Assembly (NCBI RefSeq): GCF_902459695.1
Contig: NZ_CABPRZ010000011.1
Location: forward strand, 62,001-126,000
DNA from: Pandoraea terrae
GTDB taxonomy: Bacteria; Pseudomonadota; Gammaproteobacteria; Burkholderiales; Burkholderiaceae
Reading direction: 5' to 3'
DNA length: 64,000 bases
Shown: piece after piece, positions 46,685 to 54,954 of the stretch
Numbering within the stretch: the first letter of the stretch is position 1
How the letters are laid out: every line of letters starts with the position of its first letter
Translations under genes and position numbers: made by a program
Notes under the pieces: generated by a model
Seen by the model: only the letters and a program-made list of their open reading frames with translations
Databases searched by the model: none
What the model was told of the DNA's origin: nothing

Positions 46685-46791
46685 TAGTTCGCGTCACGGC
46701 ATATATAGGGGCGAGGAACGAGGAGACAATAAGCACGAAACGTGCACCGCCAAGAAGCGCTGTTGGAGAATGCTCCAACAGCGCTTTTTAT
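46685..46791 (+). ncRNA. candidate small RNA between the first liv operon and the TSUP gene
   Basis: A predicted transcript of about 105 nt from the promoter at 46650-46678 to a perfect terminator. The body contains purine-rich GAGGAACGAGGAGA (a possible anti-ribosome-site or Hfq-type region) and the inverted ACGTGC/GCACG-like element near 46736-46748. I do not recognise an Rfam family. A leader of the downstream TSUP gene with attenuation is the other explanation. Confidence 0.45.
46756..46791 (+). terminator. strong rho-independent terminator
   Basis: Perfect 13-bp stem AGCGCTGTTGGAG / CTCCAACAGCGCT with an AATG loop, then TTTTT. It lies 243 bp after the last liv gene and 125 bp before the TSUP gene, too far to be simply the operon's terminator, which supports a separate short transcript. 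Confidence 0.92.
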
Positions 46792-46915
46792 ATTGCGCCG
46801 AATGGCGCTATCCTCGCGCTTTTGCTCTCGAACCCGTTTTCGCCATGGCAATCGTATTCGATGAGGGCGCCACGATGCTTGCGCAGGCGCCAACCCTGTC
46901 GCCACGGGGGGCCCG

Positions 46916-47677
46916 TTGACCGACTGGCTGCTACTCGGAGGCGCGGCATTCCTTGCCGGCCTTGTCGATGCGGTGGTGGGCGGCGGCGGCCTGGTCGGCG
47001 TGCCGGCCCTCTTCGCCGTTTTCCCCACCGCACCCCCTCCGCTCCTGCTCGGCACCAACAAGATGTCCGGCATCTGGGGCACGGCTGCCGCGGCGTGGCG
47101 GTATTCGCGCGGCGTCCAGTTGCACTGGCCGCTATTGCTGCCGGCGACCGCCGCCGCGTTCCTCTTCTCCCTGTTGGGCGCCTACGCCGTCACGCACCTT
47201 CCTGCGGACGCCCTGCGCAAGCTTTTGCCGTTTATCTTGTTGTCCGTCGCGGCGTACACCCTGCACAAGAAGGATTTCGGGACCGTTCACGCGCCCGTGC
47301 GTCACGGCCCCGGGGTGACCCTGCTGGCCACGCTCGTTGGGGCCGCCATCGGCTTCTACGACGGTTTCTTCGGTCCCGGTACCGGCAGCTTCCTGGTGTT
47401 CCTGTTTGTCCGCCTTTTCGGGCAGGATTTTCTCAACGCGTCGGCGTCGTCGAAGATCGTCAACGTGGCAACGAATCTTGCTGCGCTCCTGCTCTTCGGC
47501 TGGGGCGGACATGTATGGTGGCAGCTCGGCATCGGCATGGCCGTCATGAACGTGTTGGGCAGCCAGGTCGGCAGTCGGCTTGCCTTGAAGCACGGCGTTG
47601 GATTCGTGCGCCGCATGTTCCTTTTTGTCGTGGCCGTGCTGATCGTCAAGACCGGTTACGATGCCTTTTTGCGTTGA
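46916..47677 (+). CDS. TSUP-family (TauE/SafE) anion exporter
   Basis: A 253-residue membrane protein with eight hydrophobic segments in two homologous halves. DAVVGGGGLVGVPALF near residues 16-31 and FYDGFFGPGTGSFLVF near 145-160 are the paired TSUP signatures. Members export sulfite, sulfoacetate or other organic acids; the substrate here is unknown. The only in-frame start near the first helix is the TTG at 46916, preceded by GGGGGG, which suggests modest translation. It sits between two importer operons without an obvious link. Confidence 0.88.
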   Translation: MTDWLLLGGAAFLAGLVDAVVGGGGLVGVPALFAVFPTAPPPLLLGTNKMSGIWGTAAAAWRYSRGVQLHWPLLLPATAAAFLFSLLGAYAVTHLPADALRKLLPFILLSVAAYTLHKKDFGTVHAPVRHGPGVTLLATLVGAAIGFYDGFFGPGTGSFLVFLFVRLFGQDFLNASASSKIVNVATNLAALLLFGWGGHVWWQLGIGMAVMNVLGSQVGSRLALKHGVGFVRRMFLFVVAVLIVKTGYDAFLR

Positions 47678-47678
47678 G

Positions 47679-47699
47679 TTTGTGCTGCGATAGCACAAA
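47679..47699. repeat. 8-bp inverted repeat after the TSUP gene
   Basis: TTTGTGCT-GCGAT-AGCACAAA directly follows the stop codon. It lacks a T run on the plus strand, so it is either a weak terminator or an operator for the livK promoter that must lie in the following 130 bp. Confidence 0.4.
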
Positions 47700-47837
47700 A
47701 ATTCGGCACGGGCTTGTCTCAATGTGTGGCGAAACCGCACTTTACGGCGGCGGATCAAGCCCTTAAGATGGGCGTCGATTCACCGACTGCGCGGTCGGTT
47801 AATAAGTAGAATTCGAAATTTTTGTGAGGAGACCCAG

Positions 47838-48983
47838 ATGAAACTGAAGTTGCTGTGCATGGCATCGGCTGCGATGCTGCTCGCGGGTGCTGCCAACGCC
47901 CAAGTGAAGATCGGTGTGTCGCTGTCGGCGACGGGCCCGGCCGCCTCGCTCGGTATTCCGGAAAAAAACACGATCGCGCTGATGCCGAAGGAAATCGGCG
48001 GCAAGACGGTGCAGTACATCGTGCTTGACGACACCACCGACACCACCACAGCCGTCAAGAACACCCGCAAGCTGATCAGCGAAGACAAGGTCGACGCCGT
48101 GATCGGTTCGACGGTGACGCCGAACTCGCTGGCGATGGTCGACGTCGCGGCCGAAACGCAGACGCCGATGATCTCGATGGCTGCCGGTGCCGCGATTGTC
48201 GAGCCGATGGACGCCAAGCGCACGTGGGCCTTCAAAACGCCGCAGAACGACATCCTGATGGCCACGGCGATTGCCGAGCACATGGCCAACAACGGCGTGA
48301 AGACGGTGGGGTTCATCGGTTTCTCCGACGCTTACGGCGAGGGCTGGCATCGCGAATTCGTGAAGGCGGCGGATCTGAAGAAGATCAAGATCGTGGCGGA
48401 TGAACGTTTCAATCGTTCGGACACGTCCGTCACGGGCCAGACCCTCAAGCTCATGGGGGCGAACCCGGATGCCGTGCTGGTTGCCGGATCTGGCACGCCG
48501 GCCGCGCTGCCGCAGCGTTCGTTGAAGGAGCGCGGCTACAAGGGCAAGCTGTATCAGACCCACGGCGTCGCCAACAACGACTTCCTGCGCGTGTGCGCCA
48601 AGGACTGCGAGGGCACGTACCTGCCGGCCGGCCCGCTGCTGGTGGTCGAGCAGCTGCCCGACAGCAACCCGGTGAAGAAGTCGGCTGCGTCGTACAAGGC
48701 AACTTACGAGAAGGCCTACGGTGCCGGTTCGATCTCGACCTTCGGCGGCCACGCATGGGACGCCGGCTTGCTGCTGCAGACCGCCATCCCGGTTGCCTTG
48801 AAGAAGGGGCAGCCCGGCACGCCGGAATTCCGCGCCGCCCTGCGTCAGGCGTTGGAAGACATCAAGAACCTGCCGGGCACGGCCGGCATCTTCAACATGA
48901 GCACGAAGGACCACAACGGTCTGGATCAACGCTCGCGCGTGATGGTGCAAATCGTGGGCGGCAAGTGGAAATTGGCGAACTGA
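47838..48983 (+). CDS. periplasmic substrate-binding protein, LivK type (cluster 2)
   Basis: A 381-residue HAAT-family binding protein with a Sec signal ending in GAANA. VKIGVSLSATGPAASLGIPEKN is the lobe-1 opening; VIGSTVTPNSLAMVDVA and TPMISMAAGAAIV form the ligand loops. The family includes binding proteins for branched-chain amino acids and for aromatic acids such as benzoates. A Cys pair (CAKDC) near 255-259 may form a disulphide. ATG 47838 follows GAGGAGA. It is cut off from its permeases by its own terminator and a regulator gene. Confidence 0.9.
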   Translation: MKLKLLCMASAAMLLAGAANAQVKIGVSLSATGPAASLGIPEKNTIALMPKEIGGKTVQYIVLDDTTDTTTAVKNTRKLISEDKVDAVIGSTVTPNSLAMVDVAAETQTPMISMAAGAAIVEPMDAKRTWAFKTPQNDILMATAIAEHMANNGVKTVGFIGFSDAYGEGWHREFVKAADLKKIKIVADERFNRSDTSVTGQTLKLMGANPDAVLVAGSGTPAALPQRSLKERGYKGKLYQTHGVANNDFLRVCAKDCEGTYLPAGPLLVVEQLPDSNPVKKSAASYKATYEKAYGAGSISTFGGHAWDAGLLLQTAIPVALKKGQPGTPEFRAALRQALEDIKNLPGTAGIFNMSTKDHNGLDQRSRVMVQIVGGKWKLAN

Positions 48984-49036
48984 TGGCCGCCGGGGCTGCC
49001 TATAGGACGCAGGCATGCCCCATTCGTATTGAAGGA

Positions 49037-49058
49037 ACGGGCGTTCGCGCCCGTTTTT
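49037..49058 (+). terminator. rho-independent terminator after livK (cluster 2)
   Basis: Perfect 7-bp stem ACGGGCG / CGCCCGT with a TTCG loop and TTTTT. Its position implies that the binding protein can be made alone and in excess over the permeases, as is common for periplasmic binding proteins. Confidence 0.85.
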
Positions 49059-49210
49059 CATGAAGGGTAGCAAACGTCGCACGTCGGAAGCGCGGAAGGG
49101 GCTCGCCCGGGGGGCGGTCCAGTGGAAACCGAAGCTGGTGACCGCGGCTTTTCAACGTGATCCCGAAAGATCCGGGGGGATCTTTCCGCGATCCATTCGA
49201 GTGCATATTC

Positions 49211-49711
49211 ATGACAGGTGAATTCGAACACCGCAATCTTTCGATGGTGCTGTTGCAGTCCCGCGAGGCCGTGATGGGCCTTTTCCGGCCGCTGCTCAAG
49301 CCCTTCGACCTGACCGAGCAGCAATGGCGCGTGATCCGCGCCATCAACGACAGCGATACCGGCGAGATGGAAATCGGCCAGATCGCACGCGAGTGCTGCA
49401 TCCTGAGTCCGAGTCTGTCGGGCATGCTCGAGCGCATGGACGGCGCCGCCCTCATCAAGCGCCGGCGGGTCGCCGCCGATCAACGCAAGGTCATGGTCTC
49501 GTTGACCCCCGCAAGCCGTCAGCTCGTCAAGAAACTCGGCCCGCAGGTCGAGGCGCGTTATCGCTATCTCGAAACATGCGTCGGCCGGGAAACGTTGGCC
49601 GAGATTTATCGCCTGCTCGATGTCGTGCGCGAGGCTTTGCCGCCGGAGGTTGTGGCAGATGCACCCGGCGCGCCGGTCAAGCCGCGCCGGCGCCGGACGG
49701 CTGTCGAATGA
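49211..49711 (+). CDS. MarR/HpaR-type regulator between livK and livH
   Basis: A 166-residue MarR protein closest in layout to HpaR, the repressor of homoprotocatechuate degradation: LSMVLLQSREAVMGLFRPLLKPFDLTEQQWRVIR, then the DNA helix LSPSLSGMLERMDGAALIKRRR and the wing ADQRKVMVSLT. HpaR-like proteins answer aromatic carboxylates, which hints that the surrounding importer takes up an aromatic acid; this is inference. ATG 49211 fits the family's normal N-terminus better than upstream starts. Confidence 0.87.
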   Translation: MTGEFEHRNLSMVLLQSREAVMGLFRPLLKPFDLTEQQWRVIRAINDSDTGEMEIGQIARECCILSPSLSGMLERMDGAALIKRRRVAADQRKVMVSLTPASRQLVKKLGPQVEARYRYLETCVGRETLAEIYRLLDVVREALPPEVVADAPGAPVKPRRRRTAVE

Positions 49712-49746
49712 TCGCATCGCCCTGCACGGCCTAGTAGTACCCCGAG

Positions 49747-49775
49747 TTTTAACAATACGTAATCAATTTTACAAT
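49747..49775 (+). promoter_or_regulatory. candidate promoter for livH-livMG-livF (cluster 2)
   Basis: TTTTAA at 49747-49752 and TACAAT at 49770-49775 are spaced by 17 bp in the only AT-rich stretch between the regulator gene and livH. The -35 box is weak, as expected for a regulated promoter. The HpaR-like protein encoded upstream could act here. Confidence 0.35.
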
Positions 49776-49916
49776 TCATAATTCGTCGCGATCCGGCGAG
49801 ATGAAGGGGAACGCTCCAACCGGCCAGTGTGGGGGCGTGCATCAACCGGTGTTTGGCGGCTTCTCGCGACGTTTGCCGGCATCGGTCAAGAAGTATTCAA
49901 ACGAAGTGAGAGGAGC

Positions 49917-50972
49917 ATGGATCTTTCGATTGCAGCCATTCTGGCGCAGGACGGCATCACCACGGGCGCTATCTATGCCTTGCTGGCATTGGCGCTGGTG
50001 CTGGTCTTTTCCGTCACTCGCGTCATTTTCATTCCGCAGGGCGAGTTCGTGTCGTATGGCGCGCTGACGCTCGCGGCCGTTCAGACGCAGAAATTCCCGA
50101 TGACGAGCTGGTTGTTGCTGGCGATGGGCGTGTGCACCTTCATCGTCGAAACGGCGGGCGTGTTGCGTCATTCCGAGCGCCGTAAGCTGGCCGGGCGTCT
50201 GGTGCCGATCCTGGCGGGCAAGTATCTCGTCTTCCCGGCGGCCGTGTTCTTCGTCGTGCAGGCCTTGGTGCCGCTGACGTTGCCGATGATCGTGCAGATC
50301 GCGCTGGCGCTGTTGGTCGTCGTGCCGATGGGTCCCATGCTGTATCGCCTGGCCTACGAGCCGCTGGCCAACGCCAGCACGCTGCTGCTACTGATCGTAT
50401 CCGTGGGCGTGCACTTTGCGCTGACGGGGCTGGGTCTGGTCATGTTCGGCGCTGAGGGCTCGCGCACGCAGCCGTTCTCCGACGCCAGCTTCAGCCTTGG
50501 CTCGGTGATGGTTTCGGGGCAGAGCCTGTGGGTGGTGGCGGTATCGGCCATCATGATCGCGGGCTTGTACTTCTACTTCGACCGCACGCTGTCCGGCAAG
50601 GCGTTGCGCGCGACGGCGGTGAACCGTCTGGGCGCCCGGCTGGTGGGCATTGGCACCGTACAGGCCGGCCGCCTTGCCTTTACGCTGGCGGCGGTGCTGG
50701 GCGTGCTGTGCGGCATCCTGATCGCACCGATCACGACCATCTATTACGAGTCCGGCTTCCTGATCGGCTTGAAGGGTTTCGTGGGCGCCATCATTGGCGG
50801 CCTGGTGAGTTATCCGGTGGCGGCCCTGGGCGCCATTCTGGTGGGTTTGCTTGAGTCGTATTCGTCCTTCTGGGCGAGCGCCTACAAGGAAGTCATCGTC
50901 TTTACCTTGATTCTTCCGGTGCTGCTGTGGCTATCGCTGACCAGCAAGCATGTGGAAGAAGACGAGGAATGA
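49917..50972 (+). CDS. branched-chain amino acid-type ABC permease, LivH-like (cluster 2)
   Basis: A 351-residue permease, longer than usual LivH because of an insert of about 60 residues (roughly 55-120) with additional hydrophobic segments. GITTGAIYALLALALVLVFSVTRVIFIPQGEF at the start and KALRATAVNRLGARLVGIG in the coupling loop are typical. ATG 49917 follows GAGAGGAG. It ends 19 bp before the LivM-LivG fusion. Confidence 0.9.
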   Translation: MDLSIAAILAQDGITTGAIYALLALALVLVFSVTRVIFIPQGEFVSYGALTLAAVQTQKFPMTSWLLLAMGVCTFIVETAGVLRHSERRKLAGRLVPILAGKYLVFPAAVFFVVQALVPLTLPMIVQIALALLVVVPMGPMLYRLAYEPLANASTLLLLIVSVGVHFALTGLGLVMFGAEGSRTQPFSDASFSLGSVMVSGQSLWVVAVSAIMIAGLYFYFDRTLSGKALRATAVNRLGARLVGIGTVQAGRLAFTLAAVLGVLCGILIAPITTIYYESGFLIGLKGFVGAIIGGLVSYPVAALGAILVGLLESYSSFWASAYKEVIVFTLILPVLLWLSLTSKHVEEDEE

Positions 50973-50991
50973 GCGGGCGGAGACGACGACA

Positions 50992-52788
50992 ATGAAAAAC
51001 AAATACTTCCTGATTTTCCTGGTGCTGCTGGCCGTGTTGCCGGTACTGCCCGCGCCGGTCCGTCTGCCTGAATACTGGGTCACGTTGCTCAACTACATCG
51101 GCTTGTACAGCATCGTCGCCATCGGGCTCGTGCTCTTGACCGGTGTCGCGGGCATGACCTCGTTCGGCCAGGCCGCCTTCGTGGGTTTGGGCGCGTATTC
51201 AACGGCCTACCTGACAACTGTCTATGGTGCTTCACCGTGGGTGGGCTTGATCGTCGGGATCGCCATCACCGCGGCGGCAGCCCTCGTCATTGGCGCGATC
51301 ACCATGCGCCTGTCGGGGCACTTCTTGCCGCTGGGCACGATTGCGTGGGGCCTGTCGCTGTACTTCCTGTTCGGCAACCTCGAGTTCCTGGGCAAGTACG
51401 ACGGCCTGAACGACATTCCTGTCCTGAACGTCTTTGGCCTGGATTTGAACACGGGCCGCGAGATGTTCTACCTGATCTGGGTGGTGGTCGTGTTGGCGGT
51501 GGTGTCGGTGCAGAACCTGCTCGATTCGCGCCCCGGGCGTGCGATTCGTGCCTTGAAGGGCGGGGGCGTCATGGCGGAGGCCATGGGCGTGAACACGGCA
51601 TGGATGAAAGTCGTCGTGTTCGTTTATGCAGCGGTGCTGGCGGCGATCTCCGGCTGGCTGTACGCGCACCTGCAACGCGCCGTGAATCCGACCCCATTTA
51701 ACCTGAACCATGGTATCGAGTACTTGTTCATGGCGGTGGTGGGGGGTGTTTCGCACGTATGGGGCGCGGTGTTGGGCGCTGCGATCCTGACGATCCTGAA
51801 GGATTACCTGCAGAACATTCTGCCGATGTTGCTGGGCGCCAACGGCAACTTCGAGACCATCGTCTTCGGCATCTTGCTGGTGTTGCTGTTGCAGTACGCG
51901 CGCGACGGCGTGTGGCCGTTCTTCAAGAAGATTTTCCCTCAGCGCCGCACGGTGCGTGCGCCCGAAAACGCGGATGCGCTGGGGCATCGGCCGAAGCCGA
52001 AGGCGGGCGACGTGGTGCTGGACGTGAAGGCTGCGCGCAAGGAATTCGGTGGTCTGGTGGCGGTCAACGATGTGACGTTTCGGGTCAAGGCGGGCGAGAT
52101 TGTCGGCCTGATCGGTCCGAACGGCGCGGGCAAGTCGACGACCTTCAACCTGGTGACTGGCGTTTTGCAAGCGACTCGCGGCGAGATCACGTATCTGGGC
52201 GAGCGCATTGACCGGCTGCCGTCGCGCGAGATCGTCAAGCGCGGCATCGGCCGGACCTTCCAGCATGTGCGACTGATGCCGCACATGACGGTGCTGGAGA
52301 ACGTGGCGATCGGCGCTTACTTGCGTGACAAGGGAGGTTTGCGCCGTCGTCCGCAGGGGGGCGTGTGGTCGAGCGTGTTGCGTCTGGATCGACGTGAAGA
52401 AGCGATGCTGCTGCATGAAGCGGCCAAGCAGATCGAGCGGGTGGGTCTGGGCGCGCACATGTATGACGAGGCGGGCAGCTTGGCGCTGGGCCAACAGCGG
52501 ATCCTGGAAATTGCACGTGCGCTGGCGTGCGATCCGACCTTGCTGTTGCTGGACGAGCCGGCGGCCGGTTTGCGCTACAAGGAAAAACAGGCGCTGGCGG
52601 AGTTGCTGAACAAGTTGAAGGACGAGGGCATGAGCGTGTTGCTGGTGGAGCACGACATGGACTTCGTGATGAACCTGACCGATCACCTTGTCGTGATGGA
52701 ATTCGGGACCAAGATTGCGGAAGGCTTGCCGGAGGATGTGCAGAAGAATCCGGCGGTTCTGGAAGCCTACCTCGGGGGAGTGGAGTGA
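50992..52788 (+). CDS. fused ABC permease-ATPase (LivM-LivG fusion, cluster 2)
   Basis: A 598-residue protein joining two transporter parts. Residues 1-325 are LivM-like with about nine membrane helices ([38 protein letters not shown]). From about 345 there is a LivG-like ATPase: Walker [10 protein letters not shown] with Lys381, [27 protein letters not shown] and VLLVEHDMD. The connecting stretch is basic and proline-rich. Such fusions are a known variant in this group. The TGA shares a base with the next ATG (TGATG). Confidence 0.93.
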   Translation: MKNKYFLIFLVLLAVLPVLPAPVRLPEYWVTLLNYIGLYSIVAIGLVLLTGVAGMTSFGQAAFVGLGAYSTAYLTTVYGASPWVGLIVGIAITAAAALVIGAITMRLSGHFLPLGTIAWGLSLYFLFGNLEFLGKYDGLNDIPVLNVFGLDLNTGREMFYLIWVVVVLAVVSVQNLLDSRPGRAIRALKGGGVMAEAMGVNTAWMKVVVFVYAAVLAAISGWLYAHLQRAVNPTPFNLNHGIEYLFMAVVGGVSHVWGAVLGAAILTILKDYLQNILPMLLGANGNFETIVFGILLVLLLQYARDGVWPFFKKIFPQRRTVRAPENADALGHRPKPKAGDVVLDVKAARKEFGGLVAVNDVTFRVKAGEIVGLIGPNGAGKSTTFNLVTGVLQATRGEITYLGERIDRLPSREIVKRGIGRTFQHVRLMPHMTVLENVAIGAYLRDKGGLRRRPQGGVWSSVLRLDRREEAMLLHEAAKQIERVGLGAHMYDEAGSLALGQQRILEIARALACDPTLLLLDEPAAGLRYKEKQALAELLNKLKDEGMSVLLVEHDMDFVMNLTDHLVVMEFGTKIAEGLPEDVQKNPAVLEAYLGGVE

Positions 52789-53546
52789 TGAGCGAAGCAA
52801 CGAAAGAGACGATCCTCGACGTCAAGAACCTGTCGGTCGCCTATGGCAAGGTGGAGGCGCTTCATGGCGCGCACTTGCGGGTGCGTGCCGGTGAGATCGT
52901 GACGGTGATCGGCCCGAACGGCGCGGGCAAGTCGAGCATGCTTAACGCGATCATGGGGGCATTGCCGCAAAATGGTTCGAGCCATGGGCAGGTGGCCTAT
53001 CTGAATCAGGAGATGTCGGCGCTGACGATCGAGGCGCGGGTATCGCGCGGGATGTGCCTGGTGCCGGAGAAGCGGGAACTGTTCTCGACGATGACGGTTG
53101 AGGACAACCTGCTGTTGGGGGCGTACCGGCGCAAGCGGGCGGGGGAGAAGAATTTCCTGGATCAGATGGAGGTGGTGTACGGCCTTTTCCCGCGGTTGAA
53201 GGAGCGCCGGGTGCAACAGGCGGGCACGTTGTCGGGGGGCGAGCGCCAGATGTTGGCGGTGGGCCGGGCGTTGATGGCGAAGCCGCAGTTGTTGATGCTG
53301 GATGAGCCGAGTTTGGGTCTTGCTCCGCTGATTGTGAAAGAAATCTTCCATATCATCAGCGACTTGCGTAAAACCGGGGTGGCGACGCTGCTGATCGAGC
53401 AGAATGCTCGCGCTGCATTGCAGGTCGCCGATTACGGGTACGTGATCGAGACGGGAGAACTGGCGCTCGAAGGCGCGGCGCAGGAGTTGGCCACTAACCC
53501 GAAGGTTATCGAGACTTACTTGGGGCTGGCGAAGGCGGCGGCTTGA
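52788..53546 (+). CDS. branched-chain amino acid-type ABC transporter ATPase, LivF-like (cluster 2)
   Basis: A 252-residue LivF-like ATPase with a normal Walker [10 protein letters not shown] (Lys48), signature LSGGERQMLAVGRAL, Walker B LLMLDEPSLGLAP, and switch region in LLIEQNARAAL. It pairs with the ATPase half of the LivM-LivG fusion. A terminator at 53582 ends the operon. Confidence 0.93.
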   Translation: MSEATKETILDVKNLSVAYGKVEALHGAHLRVRAGEIVTVIGPNGAGKSSMLNAIMGALPQNGSSHGQVAYLNQEMSALTIEARVSRGMCLVPEKRELFSTMTVEDNLLLGAYRRKRAGEKNFLDQMEVVYGLFPRLKERRVQQAGTLSGGERQMLAVGRALMAKPQLLMLDEPSLGLAPLIVKEIFHIISDLRKTGVATLLIEQNARAALQVADYGYVIETGELALEGAAQELATNPKVIETYLGLAKAAA

Positions 53547-53581
53547 GGTCGGTTGTTGGGTGTTTGAGAGAGTTTGGTTGG

Positions 53582-53607
53582 GCCCACCTGGTTTGGTGGG
53601 CTTTTTT
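53582..53607 (+). terminator. rho-independent terminator of the second liv operon
   Basis: Stem GCCCACC / GGTGGGC with a 6-base loop followed by six T residues, 36 bp after the livF stop codon. Confidence 0.9.
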
Positions 53608-53655
53608 GTTTGTCGCTTCTCGACGTGCTTATCTGTGCTCGTGCCGGGCGCAAAG

Positions 53656-54000
53656 GCTCCTCTTGCCTATTGATGCTCGCGCCGGCTGCAACTGCTCGTC
53701 TTGCCTATTGATGCTCGCGCCAGCCGCAGCATTGGCCCGCTTTCCGCTCCCGACAGAACACACGTACGCGGAAAGCGGGCCAACGCTCCGGCGAACCGCC
53801 ATCGTTCCGTCGACACACTGCCTCAAGCCACCCAATGCTTGCCCCAGTCTGACGCGACAGCCGTCTTCACAAGCCGCTCCACGCGGCATGCCGATTCCCG
53901 GACTCGCTCTCGAGGGACCGGCGTCGACTCCGATAATCGTCATGCCGTGATACCCCGGCGGTCCACACGGCCCCCGCGGCCTCGGGGCCGTAAACCGAAC
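53656..54000 (+). repeat. left arm of a 345-bp near-perfect inverted repeat
   Basis: This segment pairs, base by base and without gaps, with the complement of 54331-54675. I count six mismatches (three in 53656-53700 and one each near 53950, 53969 and 53998), about 98% identity. It carries an internal palindrome, TTGGCCCGCTTTCCG at 53732-53746 and its exact complement at 53769-53783 around a 22-base loop. Left of 53730 are degenerate copies of a 38-bp unit. No coding function is credible. Confidence 0.93.
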
Positions 54001-54330
54001 GAAGATTTCGGCGCGCCACTGCGTATCGTGCGACGTGGTTCATCGGCGGCCACGTCGGTCGCGCTTCTCGCGTATCGGATCGCTCGTTCTCACCCCCACG
54101 ACAGCGCTGAGCGGGCACAATCCCACTTTGTTGTGTTGGAAGTGTTATATCGAGCGTGCTCAGCCGCTTGCCGCGTAACGCCCGCCCGCAGCGGCAGCTT
54201 TGCCGGGATGGCATGGCATCCCGGAGGTTATCGACGCGTTATAGCCGAGACCTTCGCGATAAGGCCGGAGTACACCGAGGGTTTCAACGAACCGGGGCGC
54301 GTCGCACGGTGCCGGAACGTCGAAACCCGT
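54001..54330. other. 330-bp centre of the inverted repeat
   Basis: Non-coding by appearance. It holds a palindrome CCGGGATG-N6-CATCCCGG near 54203-54224. Weak similarity between the two arms continues for short stretches at its edges and then fades. Confidence 0.5.
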
Positions 54331-54675
54331 GTCCGGTTTACGGCCCCGAGGCCGCGGGGGCTGTGTGGACCGCCGGGGTGTCACGGCATGACGATTATCG
54401 GAGTCGACGCCGGTCCCTCGAGAGCGAGTCCGGGAATCGGCATGCCGCGTGGAGCGGCTTGTGAAGACGGCTGTCGCGTCAGACTGGGGCAAGCATTGGG
54501 TGGCTTGAGGCAGTGTGTCGACGGAACGATGGCGGTTCGCCGGAGCGTTGGCCCGCTTTCCGCGTACGTGTGTTCTGTCGGGAGCGGAAAGCGGGCCAAT
54601 GCTGCGGCTGGCGCGAGCATCAATAGGCAAGACGAGCGGTTGCAGCCGGCGCGAGCAACAGTAGGCAAGAGGAGC
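54331..54675 (-). repeat. right arm of the 345-bp inverted repeat
   Basis: Complement of the left arm with six differences. Because the arm is copied in opposite orientation, the same arginine-rich chance translation appears on both strands, which marks those open frames as artefacts. It ends about 90 bp before the first parS site. Confidence 0.93.
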
Positions 54676-54720
54676 AGTGGCGGCCGGCGCGAGCATCAAT
54701 AGGCAAGAAGGGCAGTTGCG
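54606..54720 (+). repeat. three tandem 38-bp repeats at the outer edge of the right arm
   Basis: Units at 54606-54644, 54645-54682 and 54683-54720 share GGCGCGAGCAtcaaTAGGCAAGA with variation in the last third. Two clear copies and a decayed one occur in opposite orientation at 53626-53730 on the left side. There are no unique spacers, so this is not a CRISPR array. Confidence 0.85.
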
Positions 54721-54766
54721 CCCAGCACAAACATAAATACGCCCCTTACGCCGAAAACCCAAGTCA

Positions 54767-54782
54767 TGTTTCACGTGAAACA
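54767..54782. other. parS: parS site 1 (ParB binding)
   Basis: TGTTTCACGTGAAACA, the perfect 16-bp chromosomal parS palindrome, extended to 18 bp by flanking A/T. ParB loads here and spreads to form the segregation complex; parAB are encoded 3.5 kb downstream. Confidence 0.97.
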
Positions 54783-54804
54783 TCTCCGCCGTCCCCGAAC
54801 ACGA

Positions 54805-54820
54805 TGTTTCACGTGAAACA
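54805..54820. other. parS: parS site 2 (ParB binding)
   Basis: A second perfect TGTTTCACGTGAAACA, with the palindrome extending outward to 54802-54823 (CGA...TCG). It is 38 bp centre-to-centre from site 1. Confidence 0.97.
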
Positions 54821-54850
54821 TCGATGCCCCGAACCGTGGTATTTCCCGCA

Positions 54851-54866
54851 TGTTCCACGTGAAACG
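54851..54866. other. parS: degenerate parS site 3
   Basis: TGTTCCACGTGAAACG differs from the parS consensus at two positions. It may bind ParB more weakly. It lies just upstream of the mnmG promoter region. Confidence 0.75.
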
Positions 54867-54900
54867 TCCCGTCGTTACAAATGCGGCAGTGCAATACCGC

Positions 54901-54906
54901 TATAAT
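54901..54906 (+). promoter_or_regulatory. probable -10 element of the mnmG promoter
   Basis: A perfect TATAAT lies 48 bp before the mnmG ATG. The best upstream box, TTACAA at 54875-54880, is 20 bp away, longer than ideal, so the -35 assignment is doubtful. ParB bound at the adjacent parS sites could affect this promoter. Confidence 0.5.
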
Positions 54907-54954
54907 TTCGCCATTGTGCTTATTTGAGAGTTTGCCGCGCGCGGCAATATTGCG

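Noticed and set aside
54606-54720. Possible CRISPR array
   Set aside because: The units are directly adjacent with no spacers, there are only three, and no cas genes are present.
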